A stretch of DNA of 64,000 nt from assembly GCA_030813035.1 (NCBI GenBank), contig JAUSTV010000002.1, one strand, 5' to 3'. A program made the translations under genes and the position numbers. Source of the stretch: Bacillus_BA fengqiuensis. GTDB taxonomy: Bacteria > Bacillota > Bacilli > Bacillales > Bacillaceae_H. The notes beneath the pieces are model-generated. The model saw only the letters and a program-made list of their open reading frames with translations. It was not told where the DNA came from and did no database searches. The stretch's first letter is position 1; each line of letters opens with the position of its first letter. Below are positions 44,578-52,003 of the stretch, piece after piece.

Positions 44578-45102
44578 CTATCTAAGTGCGGCTTGGAATG
44601 CAGCAAGATGGTTACGTGATGCATGGCCTAATCTGGAAAAAACATTTTGGACATTTGGCGGAAGGTCGGGTATCTTCAAAAACTTATCGTACATGGCGAT
44701 ATTGTCAATTTCTGCTGAAACACCGGTTTCCAGGGCCTCTTCTGCCGTTTTGGGAATATTAATAAAGCGGGTAGCGTCATTCACGGGAACGATAATATTA
44801 TATTGTTTAAACAAAGGAAGAAGCGCTTGGATATGCCGTTGTTCTGCAGCCTTAATTTGAGTGAACGGGCGGACAGGTCCGAATTTTTCAATCACCCAAT
44901 CATAGCGGGCCTGTGCCAAAAATTCATCTTGAATCGCATATGTCAGGGCTTCATCCAATGTAATGGAGGAGTCGCTTAAAACTCCTTTTGCGCCATATTT
45001 TTGAGGTGGATTTTCGGCAAATGAAACGGATTCCCAACATAGCATAAAGACTATGAATCCTGCAGCGAAATATACATGTTTTTGAAAAATAGATGTTTTC
45101 AT
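44578..45102 (-). CDS. Secreted DUF2202 ferritin-like protein
   Basis: 174 residues. Signal peptide (KHVYFAAGFIVFMLCWESVSFA) then a four-helix ferritin-like domain of DUF2202 type: LTYAIQDEFLAQARYDWVIE, IKAAEQRHIQALLPLFKQYN, TGVSAEIDNIAMYDKFL, HASRNHLAAFQAAL. The glutamates and histidines of the ExxH-like pairs that hold two metals are all there. Function of DUF2202 is not settled; metal binding or redox chemistry outside the membrane is likely. Start supported by AAAAGGAGAATTGAC. Confidence 0.85.
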   Translation of the reverse strand: MKTSIFQKHVYFAAGFIVFMLCWESVSFAENPPQKYGAKGVLSDSSITLDEALTYAIQDEFLAQARYDWVIEKFGPVRPFTQIKAAEQRHIQALLPLFKQYNIIVPVNDATRFINIPKTAEEALETGVSAEIDNIAMYDKFLKIPDLPPNVQNVFSRLGHASRNHLAAFQAALR

Positions 45103-45232
45103 GTCAATTCTCCTTTTAACAGTTGTTCAAAACTATTTTGCGCGGTCTTTCCATAACCATTCCATAAAGGTAAAAATAAAAAATGAATGAAAAAGCGTTC
45201 ATGTTAACTCCTTCATCCAGTGCAGAGGACTT

Positions 45233-45433
45233 ATAAAGGAAACTTCCATCAGCGGGAGGTTCCTTCATCTTCCACTGATGGTTAGTTAGGCCCGTACGAT
45301 GCGGGTCACACAGACGTTGCCGCAGGACGCGGCGGTGTTAGTCTGTGTTCCTTCAATCGGGCTTTTACGGGGATTTATTACCCACTTAAGCTTTGAAGTG
45401 AGGGTCTTACTGCCCGTTAATGCGGGATAAAAA
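45233..45433 (+). repeat. R1 repeat, long form with an extra insert
   Basis: Starts TATAAAGGAAACTTCCATCA, ends CTTACTGCCCGTTAATGCGGGATAAA. Between the two hairpin parts it carries an extra hairpin, ACACAGACGTTGCC...GGTGTTAGTCTGTGT (about 45309-45350), not seen in the other copies. It lies 110 bases before the acetate transporter. Confidence 0.7.
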
Positions 45434-45536
45434 ACGGGAAAAAGAAAGAAGAAGGCAAAAAAGCATTGACACTTTCTGCTCATTTCTGTATCTTTTTCAA
45501 GTATGTGTTTAAAATCAGGGAGGTTTATTATTCATC

Positions 45537-46154
45537 ATGAACAACGAAAATACACAGCATGTTAAAATCGTGACGGCAGATCCGTCGGCATTGGGTCTTT
45601 TCGGACTTGCTATGGTCACATTAGTAGCATCTTTTCAAAAGCTTGGACTAACAGAAGGAGTTTCATTAGTCTTGCCATGGGCAGTCTTCTTAGGCGGATT
45701 GGCTCAATTGATCGCATCCATTCAAGATTCAAAACATAATAATACATTTGGTGCAACAGCATTTGGCGCTTTTGGTTTATTTTGGTTTGGTGTAGGAATG
45801 ACATGGCTTATTCAAATGGGAGCGCTTGGAGAAGAATTAGCGGCAGCCGCCGATCCAAAACAGCTCGGCTTTGCCTTTGTCGGCTATTTGATCTTCAGCA
45901 TATTTATGACCATCGGAGCGATGGAAACACACAAGGTCTTGTTCATTATTTTCGTTTTAATTGATTTTCTATTTATCGGATTGTCTTTAAGCACTTTTGG
46001 CATTATGCATGAATTCACGCATTTATTAGCTGCCGTATCTGAGCTGCTGATTGCTTTGTTTTCGTTTTACGGATGCGCCGCGGCTGTCTTAAATGTTCAT
46101 TTCGGTCAAGTTGTGCTGCCTGTGGGCAAACCGTTCGGGATTTTCAAAAAATAA
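45537..46154 (+). CDS. Acetate/succinate transporter, SatP/GPR1-FUN34-YaaH family
   Basis: 205 residues, six membrane spans. The N-terminal family motif appears as DPSALGLFGLAM (usually NPAPLGL), followed by FLGGLAQLIASIQDSKHNNT and FGAFGLFWFGVGMTWL. Members bring in acetate or succinate with protons. The Asn-Pro of the first motif is Asp-Pro here, a small deviation near the pore constriction. GGGAGGTT precedes the start region. The R4 copy D follows right after the stop. Confidence 0.9.
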   Translation: MNNENTQHVKIVTADPSALGLFGLAMVTLVASFQKLGLTEGVSLVLPWAVFLGGLAQLIASIQDSKHNNTFGATAFGAFGLFWFGVGMTWLIQMGALGEELAAAADPKQLGFAFVGYLIFSIFMTIGAMETHKVLFIIFVLIDFLFIGLSLSTFGIMHEFTHLLAAVSELLIALFSFYGCAAAVLNVHFGQVVLPVGKPFGIFKK

Positions 46155-46159
46155 TATTT

Positions 46160-46312
46160 AAGAAGTTATCCATAAGTCTTTAATCAATCATCAAAGCGAT
46201 TTTTACTAAAAGACTCCGTTATGAACACCCTTGGTCTTACTGAGTTTGCATGACGGATCCTTTCAGGAGGATGGATTAAAAGGGTTTCTTTTTACCCTTT
46301 TAATCCATCTCC
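46160..46312. repeat. R4 two-hairpin repeat, copy D
   Basis: Contains CCATAAGTCTTTAATCAATCA, almost the same as copy B. Hairpin 1: AAGACTCCGTTATG region (46209-46223) with CATGACGGATCCTTT (46249-46263), two mismatches and one G-U; loop with TTGGTCTTACTGAGTTTG. Hairpin 2: 15 perfect pairs, 46271-46285 with 46294-46308. Confidence 0.7.
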
Positions 46313-46403
46313 TATACATAATTTTTATTTCAACTCTTCTTATATTTAGGTCGAATCGATACAAAATAAAAGTTGTTCGAAAAAAAAGATGGGGGCGATC
46401 ATA

Positions 46404-46811
46404 ATGAAATGGCAAATGGCTCTCCTTACGCTATTGAAAGAGCGGCAGGACCAAACAGTTGCATTGGCGATTGACACATCGAATCCACCTGAGGATCCGA
46501 TTCTTGTAGATAATATCATCAAGTTATTTCAAGAAGTAAAAAAAGACGCCATATTGGTTCAAGCCGATTTTAAAATTAGGAGTACGACACCTATTGATAA
46601 AGCGCAAATCAAATATTTCAAGCATGGAAAAGCCTCTTATACGGAAGTGTTGGAATGGGCAGAAGCGGAAAAAATTGATACATTATTTTATATTACAGAT
46701 GTAACTGGTCATTTTTATGAAGAGCTTGAAGTGAATTACAAAGTATTTTGGCTCGTTCCTGACGATTATTTACCGAGGGTTCCGTTTGGAAAGGCCATCA
46801 AGGTTGCTTGA
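46404..46811 (+). CDS. VWA-like domain protein (DUF2201 type), reduced
   Basis: 135 residues. It looks like only the C-terminal VWA-like part of DUF2201 proteins: VALAIDTSNPPEDPILVDNI at the place of the MIDAS strand, FKHGKASYTEVLEWAEAEKI, DTLFYITDVTGHFYE, and the closing YKVFWLVPDDYLPRVPFGKA. The metal motif DxSxS is not kept (DTSNPP), so divalent-ion binding is doubtful. The full family members are about 400 residues. ATG 46404 with GGGGGCG upstream; the ATG at 46389 is within the ribosome site. Role unknown. Confidence 0.6.
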   Translation: MKWQMALLTLLKERQDQTVALAIDTSNPPEDPILVDNIIKLFQEVKKDAILVQADFKIRSTTPIDKAQIKYFKHGKASYTEVLEWAEAEKIDTLFYITDVTGHFYEELEVNYKVFWLVPDDYLPRVPFGKAIKVA

Positions 46812-46890
46812 TGAAATCATGATACCTGCAGGGATCTTAAACTGTGGTTATGTGAAAGGGCTAAGAGCGGCAGAAATCAAGTTCGACCTT

Positions 46891-46949
46891 TAACAGAAAC
46901 TGAAAAAACCATCCGATTTATAATCGGGTGGTTTTTTCAGTTTCTGTTA
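46891..46949. terminator. 28-bp bidirectional terminator
   Basis: Arms 46891-46918 and 46922-46949, all paired with one G-U, T6 and A6 inside the stem (…GGTTTTTTCAG…). It ends the VWA-like gene message. Confidence 0.85.
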
Positions 46950-47158
46950 TTAAATTGAAACGCTCTTTTTTCTTCCATGCATTCTCCTGAAAAGAAGTTT
47001 ATTCTTCGGAACACGCAGAAGGTTAATGAGTAATTAGAACTAAAACACAATGAAGAGATGTAGATATATTTTACCGGTATAACTTAAATTACCTGTTGAA
47101 TGAAGGTTTGATTATTAATGATAGAGTTAAAGGGTTAATATTTTAATAGAAATAGAAT

Positions 47159-47212
47159 TTAACATTTAATTTACAATCCATTAAAAGTAGCTTAATAGTT
47201 TCTGAATATAAT
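47159..47212 (+). promoter_or_regulatory. PhoP box and promoter of the alkaline phosphatase gene
   Basis: Four hexamers at exact 11-base spacing: TTAACA (47159), TTTACA (47170), TTAAAA (47181), TTAATA (47192). They fit the Bacillus PhoP consensus TT(A/T/C)ACA, two perfectly. A TATAAT (47207-47212) stands 9 bases after the last repeat, in the usual layout of PhoP-activated promoters that lack a -35 box. Confidence 0.8.
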
Positions 47213-47257
47213 TCATCTTGTAAGATTTAATGCAATAATAACTGGGAGGTAACAACA

Positions 47258-48658
47258 TTGATTAAAAAGAAGTTAGCGAAAAAGTTATTACCAGTAGCTG
47301 TTCTTTCAACGGTTGCTTTTGGCGGTTTAATGAGCGGATTCTCTCATGTAGGTGCAGAGGAACTTAATGATAAGGAAGCAAAGAATAACGCCGAAATCAA
47401 AAATGTAATTGTCTTAATCGGTGACGGCATGGGTGTTTCTTACACTTCTGCTCATCGTTATATGAAAAATGATCCTGCGACAAAGTTTGCTGAACAAACA
47501 GCATTCGATCAGTACCTTGTAGGCCAGCAAATGACGTATCCGGAAGACCCTGCACAAAACGTAACGGACTCTGCTTCCGCGGCAACGGCAATGTCTGCAG
47601 GTATCAAAACATACAACGCTGCAATTGCTGTTGATAATGACGGATCTGAAGCAAAAACCGTTCTTGAAGCTGCCAGAGAACAAGGGAAAGCGACTGGCCT
47701 TGTGGCGACTTCTGAAATTACACATGCAACACCGGCTTCTTTCGGTTCACATGACCACAGCCGTAAAAATATGAACTCAATTGCCGATGACTACTTTGAT
47801 GAAATGGTGAACGGCGAACATAAAGTGGACGTTCTTCTTGGCGGTGGTCAAAGCAACTTTGATCGTAAAGATCGCAATTTGACAGAAGAATTCCAAAAAG
47901 CTGGATACAGCTATGTAACAAATCGTGAAGAGATGTTGAACGATAAGAATGATCAAATTCTTGGATTATTTGCTCCAGGCGGACTTCCAAAGAAAATTGA
48001 CCGTACAGAAGAGATCCCTTCATTAGAAGAAATGACAAATACTGCCCTTTCTAAATTAAGCAAAGATAAAGACGGATTCTTCTTAATGGTAGAAGGAAGC
48101 CAAATCGATTGGGCTGGACATGATAATGATATCGTTGGTGCCATGAGTGAAATGGAAGATTTCGAACAAGCATTCAAAGCAGCAATCGAATTCGCGAAAA
48201 AGGATAAGCATACATTAGTTGTAGCAACGGCCGACCATTCTACGGGCGGGTACTCCATCGGTGCGGACGGCATTTACAACTGGTTCAGCGAGCCAATCAA
48301 AGCAGCAAAACGCACACCTGACTTTATGGCCCAAAAAATTGCTGATGGTGAAGATGTTGAAGCAACTTTGAAAAAGTATATCGATCAAAATGTTTTAGCA
48401 TTAACAGCGGAAGAAATCCAATCAGTTAAAGATGCTGCAGTAACAAAGAAAGTTGTTGACATCGACAATGCGATTGAGAACATTTTCAATGAGCGTTCTC
48501 ATACTGGCTGGACAACAGGCGGACATACAGGTGAAGACGTTCCAGTATATGCATTCGGACCGGCAAGTGAAACGTTTGCTGGACAAATTGATAATACTGA
48601 AATCGCTAAAAATGTTTTCGATGCGTTAAAATATGACATTAAAATCGAAGATAAGTAA
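47258..48658 (+). CDS. Secreted alkaline phosphatase (PhoA/PhoB family)
   Basis: 466 residues. Signal peptide of about 31 residues ending in SHVGA-EE. Active-site features: NVIVLIGDGMG (metal aspartate), VTDSASAATAMSAGIKT (nucleophile serine in DSA), EGSQIDWAGHDND (metal aspartate and histidine), VVATADHSTGGYS (aspartate-histidine pair), SHTGWTTGGHTGEDVPVYAFGP (last zinc histidine; given here in parts as SHTGWTTGGHTGED and VPVYAFGP). Releases phosphate from organic esters outside the cell. PhoP box upstream makes it part of the Pho regulon. ATT-G start is TTG after GGGAGGTAACAAC. Confidence 0.95.
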   Translation: MIKKKLAKKLLPVAVLSTVAFGGLMSGFSHVGAEELNDKEAKNNAEIKNVIVLIGDGMGVSYTSAHRYMKNDPATKFAEQTAFDQYLVGQQMTYPEDPAQNVTDSASAATAMSAGIKTYNAAIAVDNDGSEAKTVLEAAREQGKATGLVATSEITHATPASFGSHDHSRKNMNSIADDYFDEMVNGEHKVDVLLGGGQSNFDRKDRNLTEEFQKAGYSYVTNREEMLNDKNDQILGLFAPGGLPKKIDRTEEIPSLEEMTNTALSKLSKDKDGFFLMVEGSQIDWAGHDNDIVGAMSEMEDFEQAFKAAIEFAKKDKHTLVVATADHSTGGYSIGADGIYNWFSEPIKAAKRTPDFMAQKIADGEDVEATLKKYIDQNVLALTAEEIQSVKDAAVTKKVVDIDNAIENIFNERSHTGWTTGGHTGEDVPVYAFGPASETFAGQIDNTEIAKNVFDALKYDIKIEDK

Positions 48659-48721
48659 AAAATAAGTAAACACGATAAGGTATCCGTTGCTCCAATACTA
48701 GCAGCGGATGCTTTTTTAAAA

Positions 48722-48880
48722 GAGGTTATTCAAAAAGTCCGGGAAAAATAACCGTCGAACTTCAGCGTCAGCTTGCTTTTCCGTTACTCACGTATTATTT
48801 ATTATACGCTCCGTTACTCAAAGCGGCGCTTCCTTGAACTTCTCGGTTCTTTTTGTCCTCCTTTTTGAACACACACTAAA
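48722..48880. repeat. R2 repeat, copy 2
   Basis: About 155 bases nearly identical to copy 1 at 20341-20496, in the same orientation. Inverted ends TTCAAAAAG (48729-48737) and CTTTTTGAA (48861-48869). It lies directly before the lipoprotein gene, 26 bases from its start. Confidence 0.7.
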
Positions 48881-48905
48881 AATAAAATCATCTGGAGGAA
48901 TCATC

Positions 48906-49685
48906 ATGAAACAGACTCTTTCACTGTTGTGTTTAATCATGCTTCTTGTCGGCTGTTCTGCAAATGCTGCTCCTGAGAACAATGAAACAAATAAAGAAAA
49001 TACGACAGAGACAGAAAGTAATACGAACGAAAAAAATGCTGAAACTACAAAACAAAACGATCAGGAGCAAACAGAGAACAAAACCGTTGAATACCAGCCC
49101 AACCCTCAAGTAACGGATGACCGCTCATTGGTAGAGGTTGGTCAAACGTATGAAGATGATAAAGGAGAAGCTGTTTTAAAAGCTATTAAAAACGTCAATC
49201 AAACTTACAAAATTGGCCCAATCGAATTAACGGTAAAAGAGATGAAATTGGTTCACTTAAGACCAAGTTACGGCATGATCGATTATTTTCATGTGTTAAC
49301 ACATGAAGAGGAATTTGATTTTGTTAAAGTGTTCGTTGAAATCAAAAATACTACTCCAGAGAAAGTGAATTTTGCACCAATTGCATTACTTGAAACGAAC
49401 ACAGGCGAAACATTTGATTGGGAAAAAGATATTTACCTTGAGGAGCTGAACGGTGAAATAGAAGGTAATGCTGTAAAGGCCGGAAACATCGGCTTTATTG
49501 TGAATGCAGCAGGCGGCCATGCTCATAAAGAGGAACACGGCGAGCATGCAGGCGACGACAGTGAGAAAGATGAACATGATAATGAAACAAAGAACGTCGA
49601 GTGGATTGAAATAACGACAAGTGACATATTTGATCAAAATGAAAACAAAATCAGTGAGTCTCAAAAAATCAAAATTGAGTTTTAA
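48906..49685 (+). CDS. Lipoprotein with DUF4352/DUF5068-like body and His/Asp/Glu-rich insert
   Basis: 259 residues. Lipobox LLVGCSA at residue 15-20, followed by a 45-residue acidic, Asn/Thr-rich linker (ENNETNKENTTETESNTNEK). The body (about 80-255) has the immunoglobulin-like pattern of cell-surface lipoproteins (KIGPIELTVKEMKLVHLRPS, FVKVFVEIKNTTPEKVNFAP, LLETNTGETFDWE). Residues about 205-232 are a loop of H, E, D, G and K (GGHAHKEEHGEHAGDD), a likely metal-binding patch. ATG 48906 follows CTGGAGGAATCATC. Confidence 0.75.
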   Translation: MKQTLSLLCLIMLLVGCSANAAPENNETNKENTTETESNTNEKNAETTKQNDQEQTENKTVEYQPNPQVTDDRSLVEVGQTYEDDKGEAVLKAIKNVNQTYKIGPIELTVKEMKLVHLRPSYGMIDYFHVLTHEEEFDFVKVFVEIKNTTPEKVNFAPIALLETNTGETFDWEKDIYLEELNGEIEGNAVKAGNIGFIVNAAGGHAHKEEHGEHAGDDSEKDEHDNETKNVEWIEITTSDIFDQNENKISESQKIKIEF

Positions 49686-49815
49686 CAATCGCCTCCTGCA
49701 CAATTGTCGGGAGGTTTTTTTGCTCTTCTTTTATTCATGTTTTCGCATAACCTTGGAAATTGGGCGGCAAATCAGGTTACAATGGAAAGATCAGCAAAAA
49801 ATAAGGAGAGAACGA

Positions 49816-50181
49816 ATGAAATCTATCATTTTGAAGTGTGCAATGATTTTATTTTTATTAATGATTCATGTCGGTTGTAGTGGAGAAACGGAGAATAACG
49901 AGTCGTTACTTTCTTATACGGTTCAAGGCCGAATTATGGAGGTAAAGGGGAATACAATTTTAGTTGCCAATGTCATTCCGAAAGATGCGGCATTGAATTA
50001 TACAACAAAAGAAATCTTGGGAGATAATGATATTCAGCCTATTTATATAACCGTTCCTGATAACATCCAAAATTATAAGGTCGGTCAATTAGTCAAAGCA
50101 TGGCTCAAGGAAGAAGAGAGTGTTACATACTCATTCCCGGCAAAGGCAAACGCTGCAAAAATAGAAATATTGAAGAAATAA
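49816..50181 (+). CDS. DUF3221-like lipoprotein
   Basis: 121 residues. Lipobox MIHVGCSG, then an OB/SH3-like small beta domain: YTVQGRIMEVKGNTILVANV, IYITVPDNIQNYKVGQLVKA, WLKEEESVTYSFPAKANAAK. This arrangement (a value, a threshold phrase, GQ-V-W) is like DUF3221 lipoproteins of Bacillus, function unknown. ATG 49816 follows AAGGAGAGAACGA; a longer frame from 49621 is not real. The stop is 14 bases before the phosphoesterase remnant. Confidence 0.7.
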   Translation: MKSIILKCAMILFLLMIHVGCSGETENNESLLSYTVQGRIMEVKGNTILVANVIPKDAALNYTTKEILGDNDIQPIYITVPDNIQNYKVGQLVKAWLKEEESVTYSFPAKANAAKIEILKK

Positions 50182-50195
50182 GGAGACTATTAATT

Positions 50196-50309
50196 ATGAA
50201 AATGATAGTCGTGTCTGATACCCATATGCCCAAAAGAGCAAAAAAGCTTCCAACAAAGCTCATTGAATCTTTAGGAGATGCGGATTTGATTATTCATACG
50301 GGATTTTAG
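50196..50309 (+). pseudogene. N-terminal stub of a YfcE/YsnB-type metallophosphoesterase
   Basis: 37 residues only: MKMIVVSDTHMPKRAKKLPT, then SLGDADLIIHTGF and a stop. The first metal motif (DxH in SDTH) is present, the second should be GDW/GDI and is cut at TGF. About 130 missing residues are replaced by a short AT-rich stretch and then an R1 repeat beginning at 50350, so the gene appears to be broken by deletion next to that repeat. Confidence 0.75.
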
Positions 50310-50349
50310 TACTTGAAGAAACAATTCATGCGGAACATATTTTTTTGAA

Positions 50350-50490
50350 GATAAAGGAAACTTCCATCAGTAAGGGGCATCCCCGACTGATAGTTAGTTG
50401 ATCTTATCGGGCTTTTACGGGCAGTTATCCCCCTTAGAGTTCTTCGGTTTCTCTGGGGGATCTTACTGCCCGTTAATGAGGGATAAAAAT
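50350..50490 (+). repeat. R1 repeat, full form
   Basis: The best copy. Stem 1: ATCAGT (50366-50371) with ACTGAT (50386-50391). Stem 2: ACGGGCAGT (50417-50425) with ACTGCCCGT (50465-50473), enclosing ATCCCCC (50427-50433) with GGGGGAT (50455-50461). Left end ATAAAGGAAACTTCC, right end GGGATAAAAATTAA. Confidence 0.75.
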
Positions 50491-50634
50491 TAAATGGAGT
50501 TTCCTTTTGAAGAGAGGGATTGGATAACAAAAAGTCGAAATGAATTCAGAAAGGAATCATAGTCGAACAGACTAGTACACATTCATCTTAGACCTTGCTT
50601 AATGAATAAACTAAGCAAAGGGAAGGTGCTGGAG

Positions 50635-50778
50635 ATGCTGCTGGCGAGCAAGCCGAAAAAATGTCATATTTGCGGTGCGAAAAGCAATTTGAAAGTGTTT
50701 CCGAGTTTATATGTAAAGAAAGCGTATATTTGCAAAAGTGGTTGTCATCAGGAGCAAAAGGTGGAAGAAAAAAAGTGA
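50635..50778 (+). CDS. 47-residue protein with two cysteine pairs
   Basis: KCHICGAKSNLKVFPSLYVK carries CxxC and YICKSGCHQEQK carries CxxxC; together this is a likely zinc-ribbon knuckle. Start ATG 50635 has GGGAAGGTG about 10 bases upstream. A strong terminator follows at 50848, which supports a real transcription unit. I know no family name. Confidence 0.55.
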   Translation: MLLASKPKKCHICGAKSNLKVFPSLYVKKAYICKSGCHQEQKVEEKK

Positions 50779-50847
50779 AGGGGGAAGCCCCTGCTTAGAA
50801 ATCAGCCGTTGTTGCCGTTGTTAATTCTATAGCGAGTTTATATAACA

Positions 50848-50886
50848 GGGGTTCCTGACGTATCACGGAGGAACCCCCTTTTTTTT
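50848..50886 (+). terminator. Terminator after the zinc-ribbon-like gene
   Basis: GGGGTTCCT (50848-50856) with AGGAACCCC (50869-50877), followed by T8. Confidence 0.85.
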
Positions 50887-50908
50887 ATGAGGCCGTGGAT
50901 TTATGATT

Positions 50909-51229
50909 TCAGGAGCTGTATATAGAATATTTTTGGAACAATCGGCGCAATGCACCAATGTATTGTTCCTCAGTTGGCAATGCGTAAGAAACAGGGCTGA
51001 TTGAGCTAAAGGTTCTTATCATTTTTTTATATTCATTTTGAGTCAAATGCTTTTTTTGAATTGTATAGTTTAACTTTTTTTTTAGAATAATGGTTGGATC
51101 GTAAAGTGCTTTTTCTTCTCCATGATTGGTTGGAAACTCTGTCTGGGCAAGAGAGACAGGAACTTTCATGACTATCAGAAGGAGAGCAAGGAAGAGAAGT
51201 AATCGCTTCCTTGCAAGCAATGTGTTCAT
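50909..51229 (-). CDS. Secreted half-length relative of DUF2202 ferritin-like protein
   Basis: 106 residues with a signal peptide (LLLFLALLLIVMKVPVSLAQ). The mature part, LNYTIQKKHLTQNEYKKMIR to EEQYIGALRRLFQKYSI, lines up without gaps with LTYAIQDEFLAQARYDWVIE to EQRHIQALLPLFKQYNI of the protein at 44578-45102, about one third identical. Helices 3 and 4 are missing, and the ligand glutamate and histidine are lysine and tyrosine. It should not bind the two metals. GGAGGGGG precedes ATG 51229. Confidence 0.6.
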   Translation of the reverse strand: MNTLLARKRLLLFLALLLIVMKVPVSLAQTEFPTNHGEEKALYDPTIILKKKLNYTIQKKHLTQNEYKKMIRTFSSISPVSYALPTEEQYIGALRRLFQKYSIYSS

Positions 51230-51388
51230 ATGGATACCCCCTCCATGTTTATGTTTTTACAAGTGGTATAATCGTTGTGATTGAAAGCTCGATTTATATT
51301 CACGAATATGTTTCTCTACTCCAATAGAAGCCATGTATTACATTTTGATTACAGGAAGTAAAAGTCGATTATAAGAATATAAAAAGAG

Positions 51389-51429
51389 GATGATACGGAA
51401 GGTATGAAAAATATACCTCCCGTATCATC
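51389..51429 (-). terminator. Terminator downstream of the 51.5-kb gene
   Basis: GATGATACGG-A-AGGTAT pairs with ATACCT-C-CCGTATCATC with one mismatch; on the minus strand it is followed by CTCTTTTT. Confidence 0.6.
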
Positions 51430-51499
51430 TTCTTGAAAGAACCCCCTCATAAAAAGCCAGGCATTCAGTGAAGGGGTCTACCGTCTTTTTTAGTCTCGA

Positions 51500-51706
51500 T
51501 CATTTGCGGAATTCATTTATTCGTTTATCGGCGATGTCTATAAAGGCTTGAAGCTTATTGATTTCTTTGGACAGCAATTCCTTTGTTGCTTCCCCTTGAA
51601 TGTTTGAAAAATCCACTTTATAATCATTTAGCTCCTGTTCAAAATTGGATTTCCAATCCTGAAAGTACTCAATTTCCTTCTGGTACTTCGGTGATTTAAA
51701 TAGCAT
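51500..51706 (-). CDS. 68-residue helical protein of unknown function
   Basis: A polar, probably coiled-coil protein: YQKEIEYFQDWKSNFEQELN then ELLSKEINKLQAFIDIADKR. GGGAGG lies 8 bases before the ATG. No signal or membrane part. It could be a small regulator; nothing in the sequence decides. Confidence 0.55.
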   Translation of the reverse strand: MLFKSPKYQKEIEYFQDWKSNFEQELNDYKVDFSNIQGEATKELLSKEINKLQAFIDIADKRINEFRK

Positions 51707-51945
51707 AAAAACCTCCCAGCACTTCTTTCATGATGTGAGAAGGACTAGGTATATTGTGCCCATAGTAAAAGAAAAAAGACGCTGATTTGCGTCCTTCAAA
51801 TTGGATATATATTGTTGCTTTAAATTGAAAAATATTGTGTAAAATAAAAATGCATTATGTCCATATGCAATAAATGTTCGCAGCAGCTTACCATTAAATA
51901 TAACCTTTTTGGATGGAGAAGTTCTGGGAATTGTCATCAGGTTAA

Positions 51946-52003
51946 CTTTTTATCCCGCATTAATGGGCAGTAAGCCCCCCCTGCCGATGGAAGTTTCCTT
52001 TAT
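51946..52003 (-). repeat. R1 repeat, short form, reverse orientation
   Basis: TTTTTATCCCGCATTAATGGGCAGTAAG then GATGGAAGTTTCCTTTATA, i.e. right end and left end joined without the middle hairpins, as in the copy at 18.0 kb. Its end touches the end of the ROK remnant. Confidence 0.65.

Noticed and set aside
48834..48905. Upstream extension of the lipoprotein gene
   Set aside because: It would lie in repeat R2 and put 24 residues before a proper lipoprotein signal; ATG 48906 has a good ribosome site.
49621..49815. Long N-terminal extension of the DUF3221-like gene
   Set aside because: It overlaps the end of the previous gene and its terminator; ATG 49816 gives a lipoprotein signal.
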